Source: Streptomyces cucumeris
GTDB lineage: Bacteria; Actinomycetota; Actinomycetes; Streptomycetales; Streptomycetaceae
Direction: 5' to 3'
DNA: 64,000 nt
Assembly: GCF_024295805.1 (NCBI RefSeq)
Contig: NZ_JANCLX010000041.1
Span: 1-64,000, forward strand
A model generated the notes under the pieces. That model searched no databases. It was not told where the DNA came from and saw nothing but the letters and a program-made list of their open reading frames with translations. A program made the position numbers and the translations under genes. Shown in pieces: positions 34,227 through 43,064 of this stretch. Each line of letters starts with the position of its first letter. Position 1 is the stretch's first letter.

Positions 34227-35375
34227 ATGGGGCCGTTGACCGGCCTGAAGGTAGTCGAGATCGGTGCCCAGGGGCCCGGACCGTTCGGTGCGACGGTGCT
34301 GGCCGACCTCGGAGCCGAGGTCATCCGGATCGACCGCCCGGCCCAGGTGGGCAAGGACTTCAACGATGTGATCCTGGGCCGCAGCCGCCGCTCGGTGGCC
34401 ATCGACCTCAAGGACCCGCGGGGCGCCGCGGTGGCGATGCGGCTGATCGGCTACGCCGATGTGCTCATCGAGGGCTTCCGGCCCGGTGTCATGGAGCGTC
34501 TGGGCCTGGGCCCCGAAGCCTGTCTGGAGCACAACCCACGGCTGGTCTACGGCCGGATGACCGGCTGGGGCCAGGATGGACCGCTCGCCCGGACCGCCGG
34601 TCATGACATCAACTACACCGCGCTCTCGGGCGCGTTGGCGGTCATCGGACGGCCCGACAGCGGTCCGGTGATCCCGCTGAACCTGCTCGCCGACTTCGGC
34701 GGCGGCGGCATGCTGCTGGCCGTCGGAGTCCTCGCCGCCCTCCAGTCCCGCACCGTCACCGGCCGCGGCCAGGTGGTGGACGCGGCGATGACCGACGGCG
34801 TGGCGCAGCTCATGGGCATCTTCTACGCGCTGGCTCAGCAGGGCAGCTGGTCGCCCACGCCGGGTACCAACTGGCTCGACGGCGGTGCCCACTTCTACGA
34901 CACCTACGAGACCTCCGACGGCCGCCATGTGTCCTTCGGCGCCGTGGAACCGCAGTTCCAGCAGGCGATGCTGCACACCCTCGGCTTCGATCCGGCCGAC
35001 TTCCCCCAGCCGTACGAGCCCACCCGGTGGCCGGAGTACAAGAAGCGGATCGCCGAGGTGATCCGGGGGCGCACCCGTGACGAGTGGTGCCAGGTGTTCG
35101 AGGACGTCGAGGCATGCTTCGCCCCCGTCCTGACCCTGGATGAAGTCCCGGACCACCCGCACCACATCGCGCGCGGCAGTTTCGTGTCCCACGAGGGGCT
35201 GCTCCAGCACGCGCCCGCGCCCCGGTTCGGCGGCACGCCCTGTGGGCCGCCGACCCGCGCCGCCCGGCCCGGTGAGGCCACCGCGGCGGTGCTCACCGAG
35301 TACGGCTACGCCCCCGAGGAGATCGCGGACTTCCTGGCCACCGGAGCGGTCGCCGCCCCGGACGAGGCCGGCTGA
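34227..35375 (+). CDS. CaiB/BaiF-family CoA-transferase or alpha-methylacyl-CoA racemase
   Basis: The 382-aa protein is a class III CoA-transferase-fold enzyme. It has the N-terminal LTGLKVVEIGAQGPGPFGATVLADLGAEVI, the Arg-rich RSRRSVAIDLKDPRG, YGRMTGWGQDGPLA, and the conserved catalytic Asp region VDAAMTDGV. The GPFG and GWGQDGPLA forms are typical of alpha-methylacyl-CoA racemases (AMACR/Mcr), which epimerise 2-methyl-branched acyl-CoAs before beta-oxidation, for example of sterol side chains or phytanoyl chains. AAGGAGG at 34215-34221 gives a strong start. A thiolase and a FadB-type gene follow in the same direction. Confidence 0.87.
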   Translation: MGPLTGLKVVEIGAQGPGPFGATVLADLGAEVIRIDRPAQVGKDFNDVILGRSRRSVAIDLKDPRGAAVAMRLIGYADVLIEGFRPGVMERLGLGPEACLEHNPRLVYGRMTGWGQDGPLARTAGHDINYTALSGALAVIGRPDSGPVIPLNLLADFGGGGMLLAVGVLAALQSRTVTGRGQVVDAAMTDGVAQLMGIFYALAQQGSWSPTPGTNWLDGGAHFYDTYETSDGRHVSFGAVEPQFQQAMLHTLGFDPADFPQPYEPTRWPEYKKRIAEVIRGRTRDEWCQVFEDVEACFAPVLTLDEVPDHPHHIARGSFVSHEGLLQHAPAPRFGGTPCGPPTRAARPGEATAAVLTEYGYAPEEIADFLATGAVAAPDEAG

Positions 35376-35436
35376 CCGCCGTAGCCCACCGCAGACCACC
35401 CACGAGTACATCCGGATCCCAGGCAAAGGACTCGCT

Positions 35437-36642
35437 GTGACCACCGAAGCATTCATCTACGAGGCGATCCGCACCCCGCGCGGGCGCGGCAAGAAGACCG
35501 GCGCGCTGCACGGCACCAAGCCGATCACCCTGCTCACCGGGCTCATCGACGAACTGCTCAGCCGCCACTCCGGTCTCGACCCGGCCGCGATCGACGACAT
35601 CATCCTGGGCTCCGTCATGCCCGTCGGCGACCAGGGCGGCAACATCGCCAAGACCGCGGCGCTGGCCGCCGGGCTGCCGGACACCGTCTGCGGTGTGCAG
35701 CTCAACCGCTACTGCTCCTCCGGGCTCGAGGCGGTCAACACCGCCGCCGCGCGCGTCCGTTCGGGCTGGGACAGCCTGATCGTGGCCGGCGGCGTGGAGT
35801 CGATGTCCCGGGTGCCGATGGGCGCCGACGGCGGTGCCTGGGCGTTCGACCCGGAGACCAGCCGCAAGGGCGCGTTCATCCCGCAGGGCGTCAGCGCCGA
35901 CCTCATCGCCACCCTGGAGGGCTTCAGCCGCGAGGACGTGGACGCCTACGCGCTCGAGTCCCAGCGGCGGGCGGCGGCCGCCTGGGCCGGTGGCTACTTC
36001 GCCAAGTCGGTCGTCCCGGTGGTGGACCACGGCGTCCCGATGCTGGACCACGACGAACTGGTCCGTCCGGATGCCACCCTGGCGAGCCTCGGCAAGCTGC
36101 GGGCCTCGTTCACCGAGCCCGGCACCCTCTACGACCCGATCGCCCTCCAGCGCTACCACTGGGTGGAGCGGATCGACCATGTGCACACCGCCGGGAACTC
36201 CTCCGGCATCGTGGACGGTGCCTCCCTGGTCCTGGTCGGCAGCGAACGGGCGGGCGCCGAGCTCGGCCTGACCCCGCGGGCCCGGATCGTGGCGGCCGCC
36301 CTCACCGGCACCGACCCGCTCATCATGCTCACCGGCCCGGCCCCCGCCACCCGCAAGGTGCTGGACCTGGCCGGGCTCACCGTGGACGACATCGACCTCT
36401 TCGAGCTCAACGAGGCGTTCGCCTCGGTGGTGCTGAAGTTCGTCAAGGAGCTCGACCTGCCGATGGAGAAGGTCAACGTCAACGGTGGCGCCATCGCCAT
36501 GGGCCACCCCATGGGCGCGACCGGCGCCATGCTCGTCGGCACGGTCGTGGACGAGCTGGAGCGCCGCGACGCCCGCCGCGCCCTGGTGACGCTGTGCATC
36601 GGCGGCGGTATGGGCATCGCCACCGTCATCGAGCGGCTGTGA
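35437..36642 (+). CDS. Acetyl-CoA C-acyltransferase (thiolase), FadA-type
   Basis: The 401-aa protein is a degradative thiolase. Catalytic residues are visible: the nucleophile Cys in LNRYCSSGLEAVN (about residue 90), the His in MGHPMGATGAM and the second Cys in TLCIGGGMG near the end, with NEAFASV in the conserved core. It cleaves 3-oxoacyl-CoA with CoA to release acetyl- or propionyl-CoA. The start is a GTG at 35437 after AAAGGA. It lies 61 bases downstream of the racemase gene and 88 bases upstream of the FadB-type gene, a typical FadA-FadB pairing that suggests a trifunctional-type complex. Confidence 0.94.
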   Translation: MTTEAFIYEAIRTPRGRGKKTGALHGTKPITLLTGLIDELLSRHSGLDPAAIDDIILGSVMPVGDQGGNIAKTAALAAGLPDTVCGVQLNRYCSSGLEAVNTAAARVRSGWDSLIVAGGVESMSRVPMGADGGAWAFDPETSRKGAFIPQGVSADLIATLEGFSREDVDAYALESQRRAAAAWAGGYFAKSVVPVVDHGVPMLDHDELVRPDATLASLGKLRASFTEPGTLYDPIALQRYHWVERIDHVHTAGNSSGIVDGASLVLVGSERAGAELGLTPRARIVAAALTGTDPLIMLTGPAPATRKVLDLAGLTVDDIDLFELNEAFASVVLKFVKELDLPMEKVNVNGGAIAMGHPMGATGAMLVGTVVDELERRDARRALVTLCIGGGMGIATVIERL

Positions 36643-36730
36643 CCCCCGCCCGCTCCCCGCTCCACCTCTCCGCTCCCTCCGCCCGCGCGACCGCGAACCG
36701 CGCGCCCCGCGAACGAACAGGACTCCTCGT

Positions 36731-38914
36731 ATGACCGACAGGGCCGAAACGACCGACAGCATGATCCGCTGGGACCGGGACGAGGACGGCATCGTCGTCC
36801 TCACCATGGATGACCCGGCGCAATCGGTGAACCTGATGAACGACTCGTTCTCCGCGTCGCTGAAGAGCACCGTGGAGCGGCTGGAGGCCGAGCGCGAGTC
36901 GCTGGCGGGCGTGATCCTCACCTCCGCCAAGCGCAGCTTCTTCGCCGGTGCCGACCTCACCGTGCTGCGGCGCACCGCCCCCGAGCGCGCTCCCGAACTC
37001 GCCCGGGTCTCCGATGACCTCAAGGGGCTGCTGCGGCGTCTGGAGACCCTCGGCAAGCCGGTGGTGGCCGCCGTCAACGGCACGGCCGTCGGCGGCGGCC
37101 TGGAGGTCGCCCTGGCCTGCCACCACCGGATCGCCCTGGACACCGAGGGCAGTGTGATCGGTCTGCCCGAGGTGACCCTCGGACTGCTGCCCGGCGCGGG
37201 CGGCCTGACCCGTACGGTGCGCATGCTGGGCCTGCACAAGGCGCTGGCGGACATCGTGCTGACCGGCCGGCTGTTCCCGCCGCGCGACGCCCAGCGGCAC
37301 GGTCTGGTCGACGTGGTCGCCGCCTCGCCCGAGGACATGCTCGGCCAGGCGCGGCGCTGGGTCCTGGACCACCCGGAGTCCGCGCAGCCGTGGGACGTCA
37401 AGGGCTATCGCATCCCCGGTGGCGGTGCCACTTCGCACACGTTCCTCTCCCAGGTCGTGGTGCCGTTCTCGGCCACCGTCCGCAACCGCGGCCGTGGCAC
37501 TCCGATGGACGCCCCGCACCACATCCTGGCCGCGGCGGTCGAGGGCACGCAGGTGGACGTGGACACCGCGCTCGCCATCGAGACCCGCTACCTCGCCGAA
37601 CTGGCCTGCGGCCAGATCTCGTCGAACATGATCAAGGCGTTCCACTTCGACTCCGAGCACATCGCCAAGGGCGGCGGCCGCCCCGACGGACACCCCCGTC
37701 ACCAGGCCCGCAAGGCGGTCGTGCTCGGCGCCGGGATGATGGGCGCGGGCATCGCCTACTCCTGTGCCAAGGCCGGGATGGAGGTCGTCCTCAAGGACGT
37801 GGACCTCAAGGCGGCCGAGCGCGGCAAGGCGTACTCGCAGAAGATCCTGGACAAGGCCGTGGAGCGGGGCAAGATCGGTGAGACCGAGCGCACCGCCGTG
37901 CTGGACCGGATCACCCCCAGCACCCGGGCCGAGGACGCCGCCGGGGCCGATCTGGTGATCGAGGCGGTCTTCGAGAACGCCGAGCTGAAGAAGAAGGTCT
38001 TCGCCGAGATCGAACCGCATCTGGCGCCCGGCGCCGTGCTCGGCTCGAACACCTCCACCCTGCCCATCACCGGTCTCGCGCAGGGGGTGAGCCGCCCGGA
38101 GGACTTCATCGGGCTGCACTTCTTCTCCCCGGTGGACAAGATGGCGCTGCTGGAGATCATCGTCGGTGAGAAGACCACCGACGCCACCCTGGCCAAGGCG
38201 TACGACATCGCCCGCCAGCTCGGCAAGACCCCGATCGTGGCAGGTGACAGCCGTGGCTTCTTCACCAGTCGGGTCATCGGCACCTTCCTCAACGAGGCCC
38301 TCAACCTGATCGCCGAGGGTGCCGCCCCGGCCTCGGTGGAGCAGGCCGGACTCCAGGCCGGATACCCCACCGCGCCGCTCGCCCTGTGCGACGAGCTCAA
38401 CATGAAGCTGTCGCAGAAGGTGCGCAAGGAGGCCATCGAGGCGTACGCGGCCGAGGGACGCACCCTGCCCCACCAGGCCGCCTATGACGTCATCGACCGC
38501 ATGGTGGACGAGTTCGGGCGGCCCGGCCGCCTCGACGGAGCCGGTTTCCACGACTACGCCGACGGCAAGCGGGTGCGGCTGTGGCCGGGCCTGGCCGACG
38601 CCTTCGGCGCCGGTACCGCCCGTATCCCGCTGACCGACATGGTGGAGCGGATGCTCTTCGTCGAGGCGCTGGAATCGGTGAAGTGCCTGGACGAGGGGGT
38701 GCTGCGCTCGGTGCCCGACGCCAACATCGGCTCGATCCTCGGTATCGGCTTCCCCGCCTGGACCGGCGGTGTGCTCCAGTACGTCAACCAGTACGAGGGC
38801 GGTCCGGCCGGATTCGTCGCCCGCGCCCGCGAACTCGCGGAAGCCTACGGCGACCGGTTCGAGCCGCCGGTCTCCCTGGTGGAGCGCGCGGAGCGCGGAG
38901 AGCTCTACGAGTGA
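36731..38914 (+). CDS. FadB-type enoyl-CoA hydratase / 3-hydroxyacyl-CoA dehydrogenase
   Basis: The 727-aa protein fuses an N-terminal crotonase domain (about 1-200) with a 3-hydroxyacyl-CoA dehydrogenase (about 330-720). The hydratase part shows FFAGADLTVL and the Glu-bearing LPEVTLGLLPGAGGLTR; the dehydrogenase part shows the NAD loop VLGAGMMGAGIAYSCAKAG, SNTSTLPI, and the catalytic His in GLHFFSPVDKM. It performs hydration and NAD-dependent oxidation steps of beta-oxidation. It is the third gene of the racemase-thiolase-FadB unit and is followed by a hairpin terminator at 38942-38977. Confidence 0.95.
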   Translation: MTDRAETTDSMIRWDRDEDGIVVLTMDDPAQSVNLMNDSFSASLKSTVERLEAERESLAGVILTSAKRSFFAGADLTVLRRTAPERAPELARVSDDLKGLLRRLETLGKPVVAAVNGTAVGGGLEVALACHHRIALDTEGSVIGLPEVTLGLLPGAGGLTRTVRMLGLHKALADIVLTGRLFPPRDAQRHGLVDVVAASPEDMLGQARRWVLDHPESAQPWDVKGYRIPGGGATSHTFLSQVVVPFSATVRNRGRGTPMDAPHHILAAAVEGTQVDVDTALAIETRYLAELACGQISSNMIKAFHFDSEHIAKGGGRPDGHPRHQARKAVVLGAGMMGAGIAYSCAKAGMEVVLKDVDLKAAERGKAYSQKILDKAVERGKIGETERTAVLDRITPSTRAEDAAGADLVIEAVFENAELKKKVFAEIEPHLAPGAVLGSNTSTLPITGLAQGVSRPEDFIGLHFFSPVDKMALLEIIVGEKTTDATLAKAYDIARQLGKTPIVAGDSRGFFTSRVIGTFLNEALNLIAEGAAPASVEQAGLQAGYPTAPLALCDELNMKLSQKVRKEAIEAYAAEGRTLPHQAAYDVIDRMVDEFGRPGRLDGAGFHDYADGKRVRLWPGLADAFGAGTARIPLTDMVERMLFVEALESVKCLDEGVLRSVPDANIGSILGIGFPAWTGGVLQYVNQYEGGPAGFVARARELAEAYGDRFEPPVSLVERAERGELYE

Positions 38915-38941
38915 CCGCGTAGGCGCGCGGAGGCGTGACAC

Positions 38942-38977
38942 GACCGGGAGCGGTCTTGACAAGGACCGCTCCCGGTC
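38942..38977 (+). terminator. Terminator after the FadB-type gene
   Basis: GACCGGGAGCGGTC (38942-38955) pairs perfectly with GACCGCTCCCGGTC (38964-38977) across eight bases, followed by TTCT. Confidence 0.75.
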
Positions 38978-39035
38978 TTCTGCGCGCTTCGCTGACCAGC
39001 ACGTTCTACGATGAGAACAGCGCGCGGACCGGAGG

Positions 39036-41837
39036 ATGAGGATCAACCACACGTATCACGGGCTGTACGGCCGGGACACCGAGCTGGCCGTGATCGACCG
39101 TGTTCTCGACGGTGTCACGGCGGGCCGCGGCGGCCTGCTCCTGCTGCGCGGCGAGCCGGGCAGCGGCAAGAGCGCCCTGCTCGAGCACGCCCGGCGGCGC
39201 GCGACCGCGCTCGGCCCGGCCGTCCTCGAGGTGTGCGGCGCCGTGGAGGAGTCCGGCTGCGCCTACGCGGGCCTGCACCAGCTCCTGCGGCCCCTGCTGA
39301 CACGGCTGCCCCGGCTCCCGGCGGAGCAGGCCGAGGCGCTGTCCTCCGCGCTCCGGCTGACCGGCCCCCCGCCCGCCGACCCCGCACCGGTGTCGATGGC
39401 CGCCCTGACCCTGCTCACCGCGGCCGCGGCCGAGGGCGGCGCGGTGGGGCCGCGCGGTCTGGTGTGCCTGCTGGACGATGTGCAGTGGGTGGACCGGCCC
39501 ACCCTGGAGACGCTGCTGTTCGCCGCCCGCCGGCTGCGCTCGGACGGTGTGGCGCTGCTCCTGGCCCAGCGGGACCCCGGACCGGAGGTGCTCGAGGACC
39601 CCGCACTGGCCCGGCTGGCCCTGCCCGGCCTCGACGAGCACGCCGCCACCGACCTGCTGGCCGCCTCCGCCGGAACGCGTCCGGCGGCCGCCGTCGCCCG
39701 CGAACTGACCGCCCGCACCGGCGGGAACGCCCTGTCCCTGGCCGAACTCGGCACCCTCCTGACCACACGGCAGATCCAGGGGGAGGAAACCCTGCCCATC
39801 CCGCTGCCGCTCGGCCCGCGGACCCGCCGGGCGTTCCTCGGCCCCGAACGCTCCCTGCCCGAACCGGTCCGGCTGGCGCTCCTGATGGCCGCCGCCGAGG
39901 AGACCGGTGACCTGACCACGGTGGCCGCGGCCCTGGACCGGCTCGGGCTGGACCCGTCCTGTCTGGAGGAGGCCGAGGAGACCGGCCTGATCACCGTCAT
40001 CGGGCGGAAGATCGCCTTCCCGAGCGCCGCGCTGCGCACCGCCCTGCACAGCGGAGCCGGCCTCGCCCGCCGCCGCCGCTGCCACCTCGCCCTCGCCGAG
40101 GTGGTGCGCCCCCACGAGCGGGACGGCCGCTGGGCCGAGCACCGCGCGGCGGCCGCACTCGGTCCGGACGAGGAGGTGGCCGGGGAGCTGCGCCGCGCCG
40201 CGAAGTACGCGCGGTCCCGGGCCCAGTACGCCGCCGCGGCGGACCTGCTGGACCGGGCCGCCCGGCTGACCCCCGACCCCGTCCGCCGGTCCGAACGGCT
40301 GCTGGAGGCTGCGCGCGCCGCCTGGCAGGCCGGACAGGCGGCGCGTACCGAACACCTGGTGCGCGACGCCCTGGCCATCGCCGACCAGCCGGTGGTCATC
40401 GGGCGGCTGCTCCAGCTGCGCGGCGCGGTGAGGGCGCGCGGCGGTGTGCTCACCGACGCCTTCCGGGCGCTGCGCGCGGCGGCGGAGGCGCTCGCCGCCG
40501 AGTTCCCCGACGAGGCCGCCCACTGTCTGATCCAGGCGGCGGAGAGCGCGTCCCACGCAGGTGACCCCGCCCGCTTCAGGGAGCTGTCCGTGGCGGCCGG
40601 ACAGCTGGCCGGGGGGACGCCGGTGACCGATGGCACCCGGCTGCTGCTGACCGGTATCGACCAGGTGATGGAGCATGACCTCGAACGCGGCACCGAGCTG
40701 ATCACCGCCGGGGTCGAGGCTGCCCAGCGGTCCGGCGATCCGCTGCTCGTGGCCTGGGCCGGGGTCGGCTCGCTCTACCTCGGTGAAGCCGCCACCGGGT
40801 TCGCCCTGTTCGAGCAGGTGGCCGAACGGGCGCGGGCCACCGGCCACGTGGGTGTGCTGCCGAGCAATCTGGAGTTCACCGCCCAGCTGGAGATGTTCAG
40901 CGGGCGGATGGCCAACGCGGAGGCCCTCACCGACGAAGGGCTGCGGCTGGCCCGCGAATCCGGCCAGGAGAACCTGGCCGCCATCCACCTGGCCCGGCGC
41001 GCTTTCATGTGTGCCCTGCGCGGCGACGAGAAGCAGTGCCGGGAGGCCGCCGACGAGGCCCTGGGCACCGCCCTGCGCCGCCGGATCGGGCTCGCCGTGG
41101 CCACCGCCCGGCACGCCCTCGCCTCCCTGGCCCTGATGCGCGGCTCCTATCCCGAGGCGCTGCGGCTGCTGGAACAGGTCGCGGTGGCCGAACCGGGCGC
41201 CGGACACCCCATCGTGGCGTTCTTCTCCCTGCCGGACCGGATCGAGGCCGCCGTACGCTCCGGGGAGCGGCAGGCCGCCCAGGAGGCGCTGGAATCCCTG
41301 GAGCGCTGGCAGGCCCGTTCGGTGCGCAGTGAGGCCCGCGCGCTGCTGGCGCGCTCCAGGGCGCTGCTGGCTCCCGACGACGCCACCGCGATCAGCTGTT
41401 TCGAGGAGGCGCTGACGCTGCACAGCGGCAGTGTGCCGATCGAGAAGGCCCGTACCGAGCTGTACCTGGGCGAGACCCTGCGGCGGGCCCGCCGACGCCG
41501 GGACGCCCGTGCCCATCTGCGGTCCGCGGCGGCCACGTTCGACCGCATCGGCGCCGACCCGTGGGCCGAGCGCGCCCGTCAGGAGCTGCGGGCCACCGGG
41601 GAGTCGGCCCGCGCGGGCACCGCCGCCCGGGGCACCGGGGAACGGCTCACCCCGCAGGAGATCCGGATTGCCCGGCTGGCGGCCGAGGGCAGCACCAACA
41701 AGGAGATCGCCGCCCAGCTCTTCCTGAGCCCCCGGACCGTCGAGTACCACCTGTACAAGATCTTCCCCCGGCTGGGTATCACCTCGCGGACCGATCTGGC
41801 CCGGCTGTACTTCGAGGACCCCCTGCTCTTCGACTGA
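39036..41837 (+). CDS. LAL-type LuxR-family transcriptional regulator (first)
   Basis: The 933-aa protein is a large ATP-binding LuxR regulator. It has a Walker A loop (LRGEPGSGKSALLE, about residues 38-51), Walker B (VCLLDDVQWVD), a long middle of TPR-like helical repeats, and a C-terminal LuxR helix-turn-helix (LTPQEIRIARLAAEGSTNKEIAAQLFLSPRTVEYHLYKIF in pieces, about 868-910). LALs activate catabolic and biosynthetic operons. It follows the FadB terminator and is convergent with the acyl-CoA dehydrogenase pair. The ribosome site is odd: GGAGG abuts the ATG at 39036 with no spacer, so translation may be weak or the transcript leaderless. Confidence 0.9.
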   Translation: MRINHTYHGLYGRDTELAVIDRVLDGVTAGRGGLLLLRGEPGSGKSALLEHARRRATALGPAVLEVCGAVEESGCAYAGLHQLLRPLLTRLPRLPAEQAEALSSALRLTGPPPADPAPVSMAALTLLTAAAAEGGAVGPRGLVCLLDDVQWVDRPTLETLLFAARRLRSDGVALLLAQRDPGPEVLEDPALARLALPGLDEHAATDLLAASAGTRPAAAVARELTARTGGNALSLAELGTLLTTRQIQGEETLPIPLPLGPRTRRAFLGPERSLPEPVRLALLMAAAEETGDLTTVAAALDRLGLDPSCLEEAEETGLITVIGRKIAFPSAALRTALHSGAGLARRRRCHLALAEVVRPHERDGRWAEHRAAAALGPDEEVAGELRRAAKYARSRAQYAAAADLLDRAARLTPDPVRRSERLLEAARAAWQAGQAARTEHLVRDALAIADQPVVIGRLLQLRGAVRARGGVLTDAFRALRAAAEALAAEFPDEAAHCLIQAAESASHAGDPARFRELSVAAGQLAGGTPVTDGTRLLLTGIDQVMEHDLERGTELITAGVEAAQRSGDPLLVAWAGVGSLYLGEAATGFALFEQVAERARATGHVGVLPSNLEFTAQLEMFSGRMANAEALTDEGLRLARESGQENLAAIHLARRAFMCALRGDEKQCREAADEALGTALRRRIGLAVATARHALASLALMRGSYPEALRLLEQVAVAEPGAGHPIVAFFSLPDRIEAAVRSGERQAAQEALESLERWQARSVRSEARALLARSRALLAPDDATAISCFEEALTLHSGSVPIEKARTELYLGETLRRARRRRDARAHLRSAAATFDRIGADPWAERARQELRATGESARAGTAARGTGERLTPQEIRIARLAAEGSTNKEIAAQLFLSPRTVEYHLYKIFPRLGITSRTDLARLYFEDPLLFD

Positions 41838-41883
41838 CGGGCCGAGCCTGGGTGAACAGCACGGCGCGGGAGAACCGCGGAGA

Positions 41884-41924
41884 CGACGACGGGCCGCCGC
41901 CCCGAAGGCGACGGCCCGTCGTCG
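41884..41924. terminator. Bidirectional terminator between LAL and acyl-CoA dehydrogenase genes
   Basis: CGACGACGGGCCG (41884-41896) pairs with CGGCCCGTCGTCG (41912-41924), with an inner CGCC/GGCG stem. It lies between convergent stops at 41837 and 41937. Confidence 0.75.
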
Positions 41925-41936
41925 GCCGGTCAGGCT

Positions 41937-43064
41937 TCAGACCGCGGGCGGCAGGTCCGCCAGCAGTGCCACCAGCGACCGGTGCCGGTCCGCCGTGCCC
42001 AGCGCCAGCGCGCTGCTCTTGGCCCGCTTCAGATACAGGTGCACCGGGTGCTCCCAGGTGAAGCCGATCCCGCCGTGCAACTGCAGCGCGGCCTCGGCGG
42101 TCTCCACCACCGCCTCCGAGACGAACGCCTGCGCCAGCGATGCCTCCAGCGCGACCGTCGGCGAACCGGCGTCCAGCGCGGCGACGGCGTTACGGGCGAC
42201 CGCGCGCGCCTGCGACACCAGGCCGTACAGATCGGCCAGCCGGTGCTTCACCGCCTGGAACGAACCGACCGGCCTGCCGAACTGATGACGCTCCTTCACA
42301 TACGTCACCGTGGTCGTCAGACACCACTCGGCCACCCCGAGCTGCTCGGAGGCCAGCAGCGCGGCGCCGGTGGTGAGCGCCACCTCGAGGACCCGTATCG
42401 CCTCGGTCCCCAGGGCCACCGGCACGGCGGGCGCCGAACGCAGCGTGATGTCCGCAAGCTGCCGGGTGAGGTCCAGGGAACGGCGCGGGGTGAGGACCAC
42501 CGTGTCCTCCGCCGCGGTGAGGTCCACCAGATACAGGCCGGGGCCCGCCTCACCGGTGGCCGGAACCAGCAGCACCCGCGCGGGCAGCGCGTCGGCGACG
42601 CTGGTGACCGTACCGCTGAGGGTGGAGCCGCTGAGCCGCACCGTGTCGGGGAAGGACCGGCCGGGGCTCGTGGAGAACGGCACGGCCAGCGCCGCGGCCC
42701 GCCGGCCCGCCGCCACCTCGGGCAGCACCCGGCTCTCGTCCGCGGCCATCAGGGCGGCCGTCACCAGCACACTGCTGCCCAGGTACGGCACCGGAGCCAC
42801 CGCCCGGCCCAGCTCCTCCAGGACCACGGCGGTCTCCCGCCAGCCCGCGCCCGCGCCGCCCTGCTCCTCGGGCACGCTCAGGCCCGTGATCCCCAGCTCG
42901 GCGCCGAGCGCGGCCCACAGCTTGGTGTCGTACAGCTCGTCGCTCTCGATCCGGGTGAGCAGCGCGCCGGTCGGGCAGCGGTCGGCCAGCAGGGCGCGCA
43001 GCGGAATCCGCAGCTCGTCCTCGACCTCGTTGTACAGCAGATCGGCTGCGGGTTCGGCGCTCAC
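41937..43064 (-). CDS. Acyl-CoA dehydrogenase, second subunit of a coupled pair
   Basis: The 375-aa protein is an acyl-CoA dehydrogenase with a degenerate N-terminal domain (GITGLSVPEEQGGAGAGWRETAVVLEELGRA), a weak middle beta domain and a well-kept C-terminal helical domain (QFGRPVGSFQAVKHRLADLY, ALQLHGGIGFTWEHPVHLYLKRAKSS). It ends without the usual EGT catalytic-Glu loop. The GTG at 43064 overlaps the stop of the upstream dehydrogenase (GTGA), so the two are made in fixed ratio. This matches the two-gene, alpha2beta2 dehydrogenases known from actinobacterial sterol side-chain degradation (FadE28/FadE29 type), though the substrate here is not established. Confidence 0.88.
   Translation of the reverse strand: MSAEPAADLLYNEVEDELRIPLRALLADRCPTGALLTRIESDELYDTKLWAALGAELGITGLSVPEEQGGAGAGWRETAVVLEELGRAVAPVPYLGSSVLVTAALMAADESRVLPEVAAGRRAAALAVPFSTSPGRSFPDTVRLSGSTLSGTVTSVADALPARVLLVPATGEAGPGLYLVDLTAAEDTVVLTPRRSLDLTRQLADITLRSAPAVPVALGTEAIRVLEVALTTGAALLASEQLGVAEWCLTTTVTYVKERHQFGRPVGSFQAVKHRLADLYGLVSQARAVARNAVAALDAGSPTVALEASLAQAFVSEAVVETAEAALQLHGGIGFTWEHPVHLYLKRAKSSALALGTADRHRSLVALLADLPPAV

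Noticed and set aside
36626..41750. Frames of 800-900 codons opposite FadB and the first LAL
   Set aside because: Both sense genes have full domain sets; the antisense products show no motifs and no ribosome sites.
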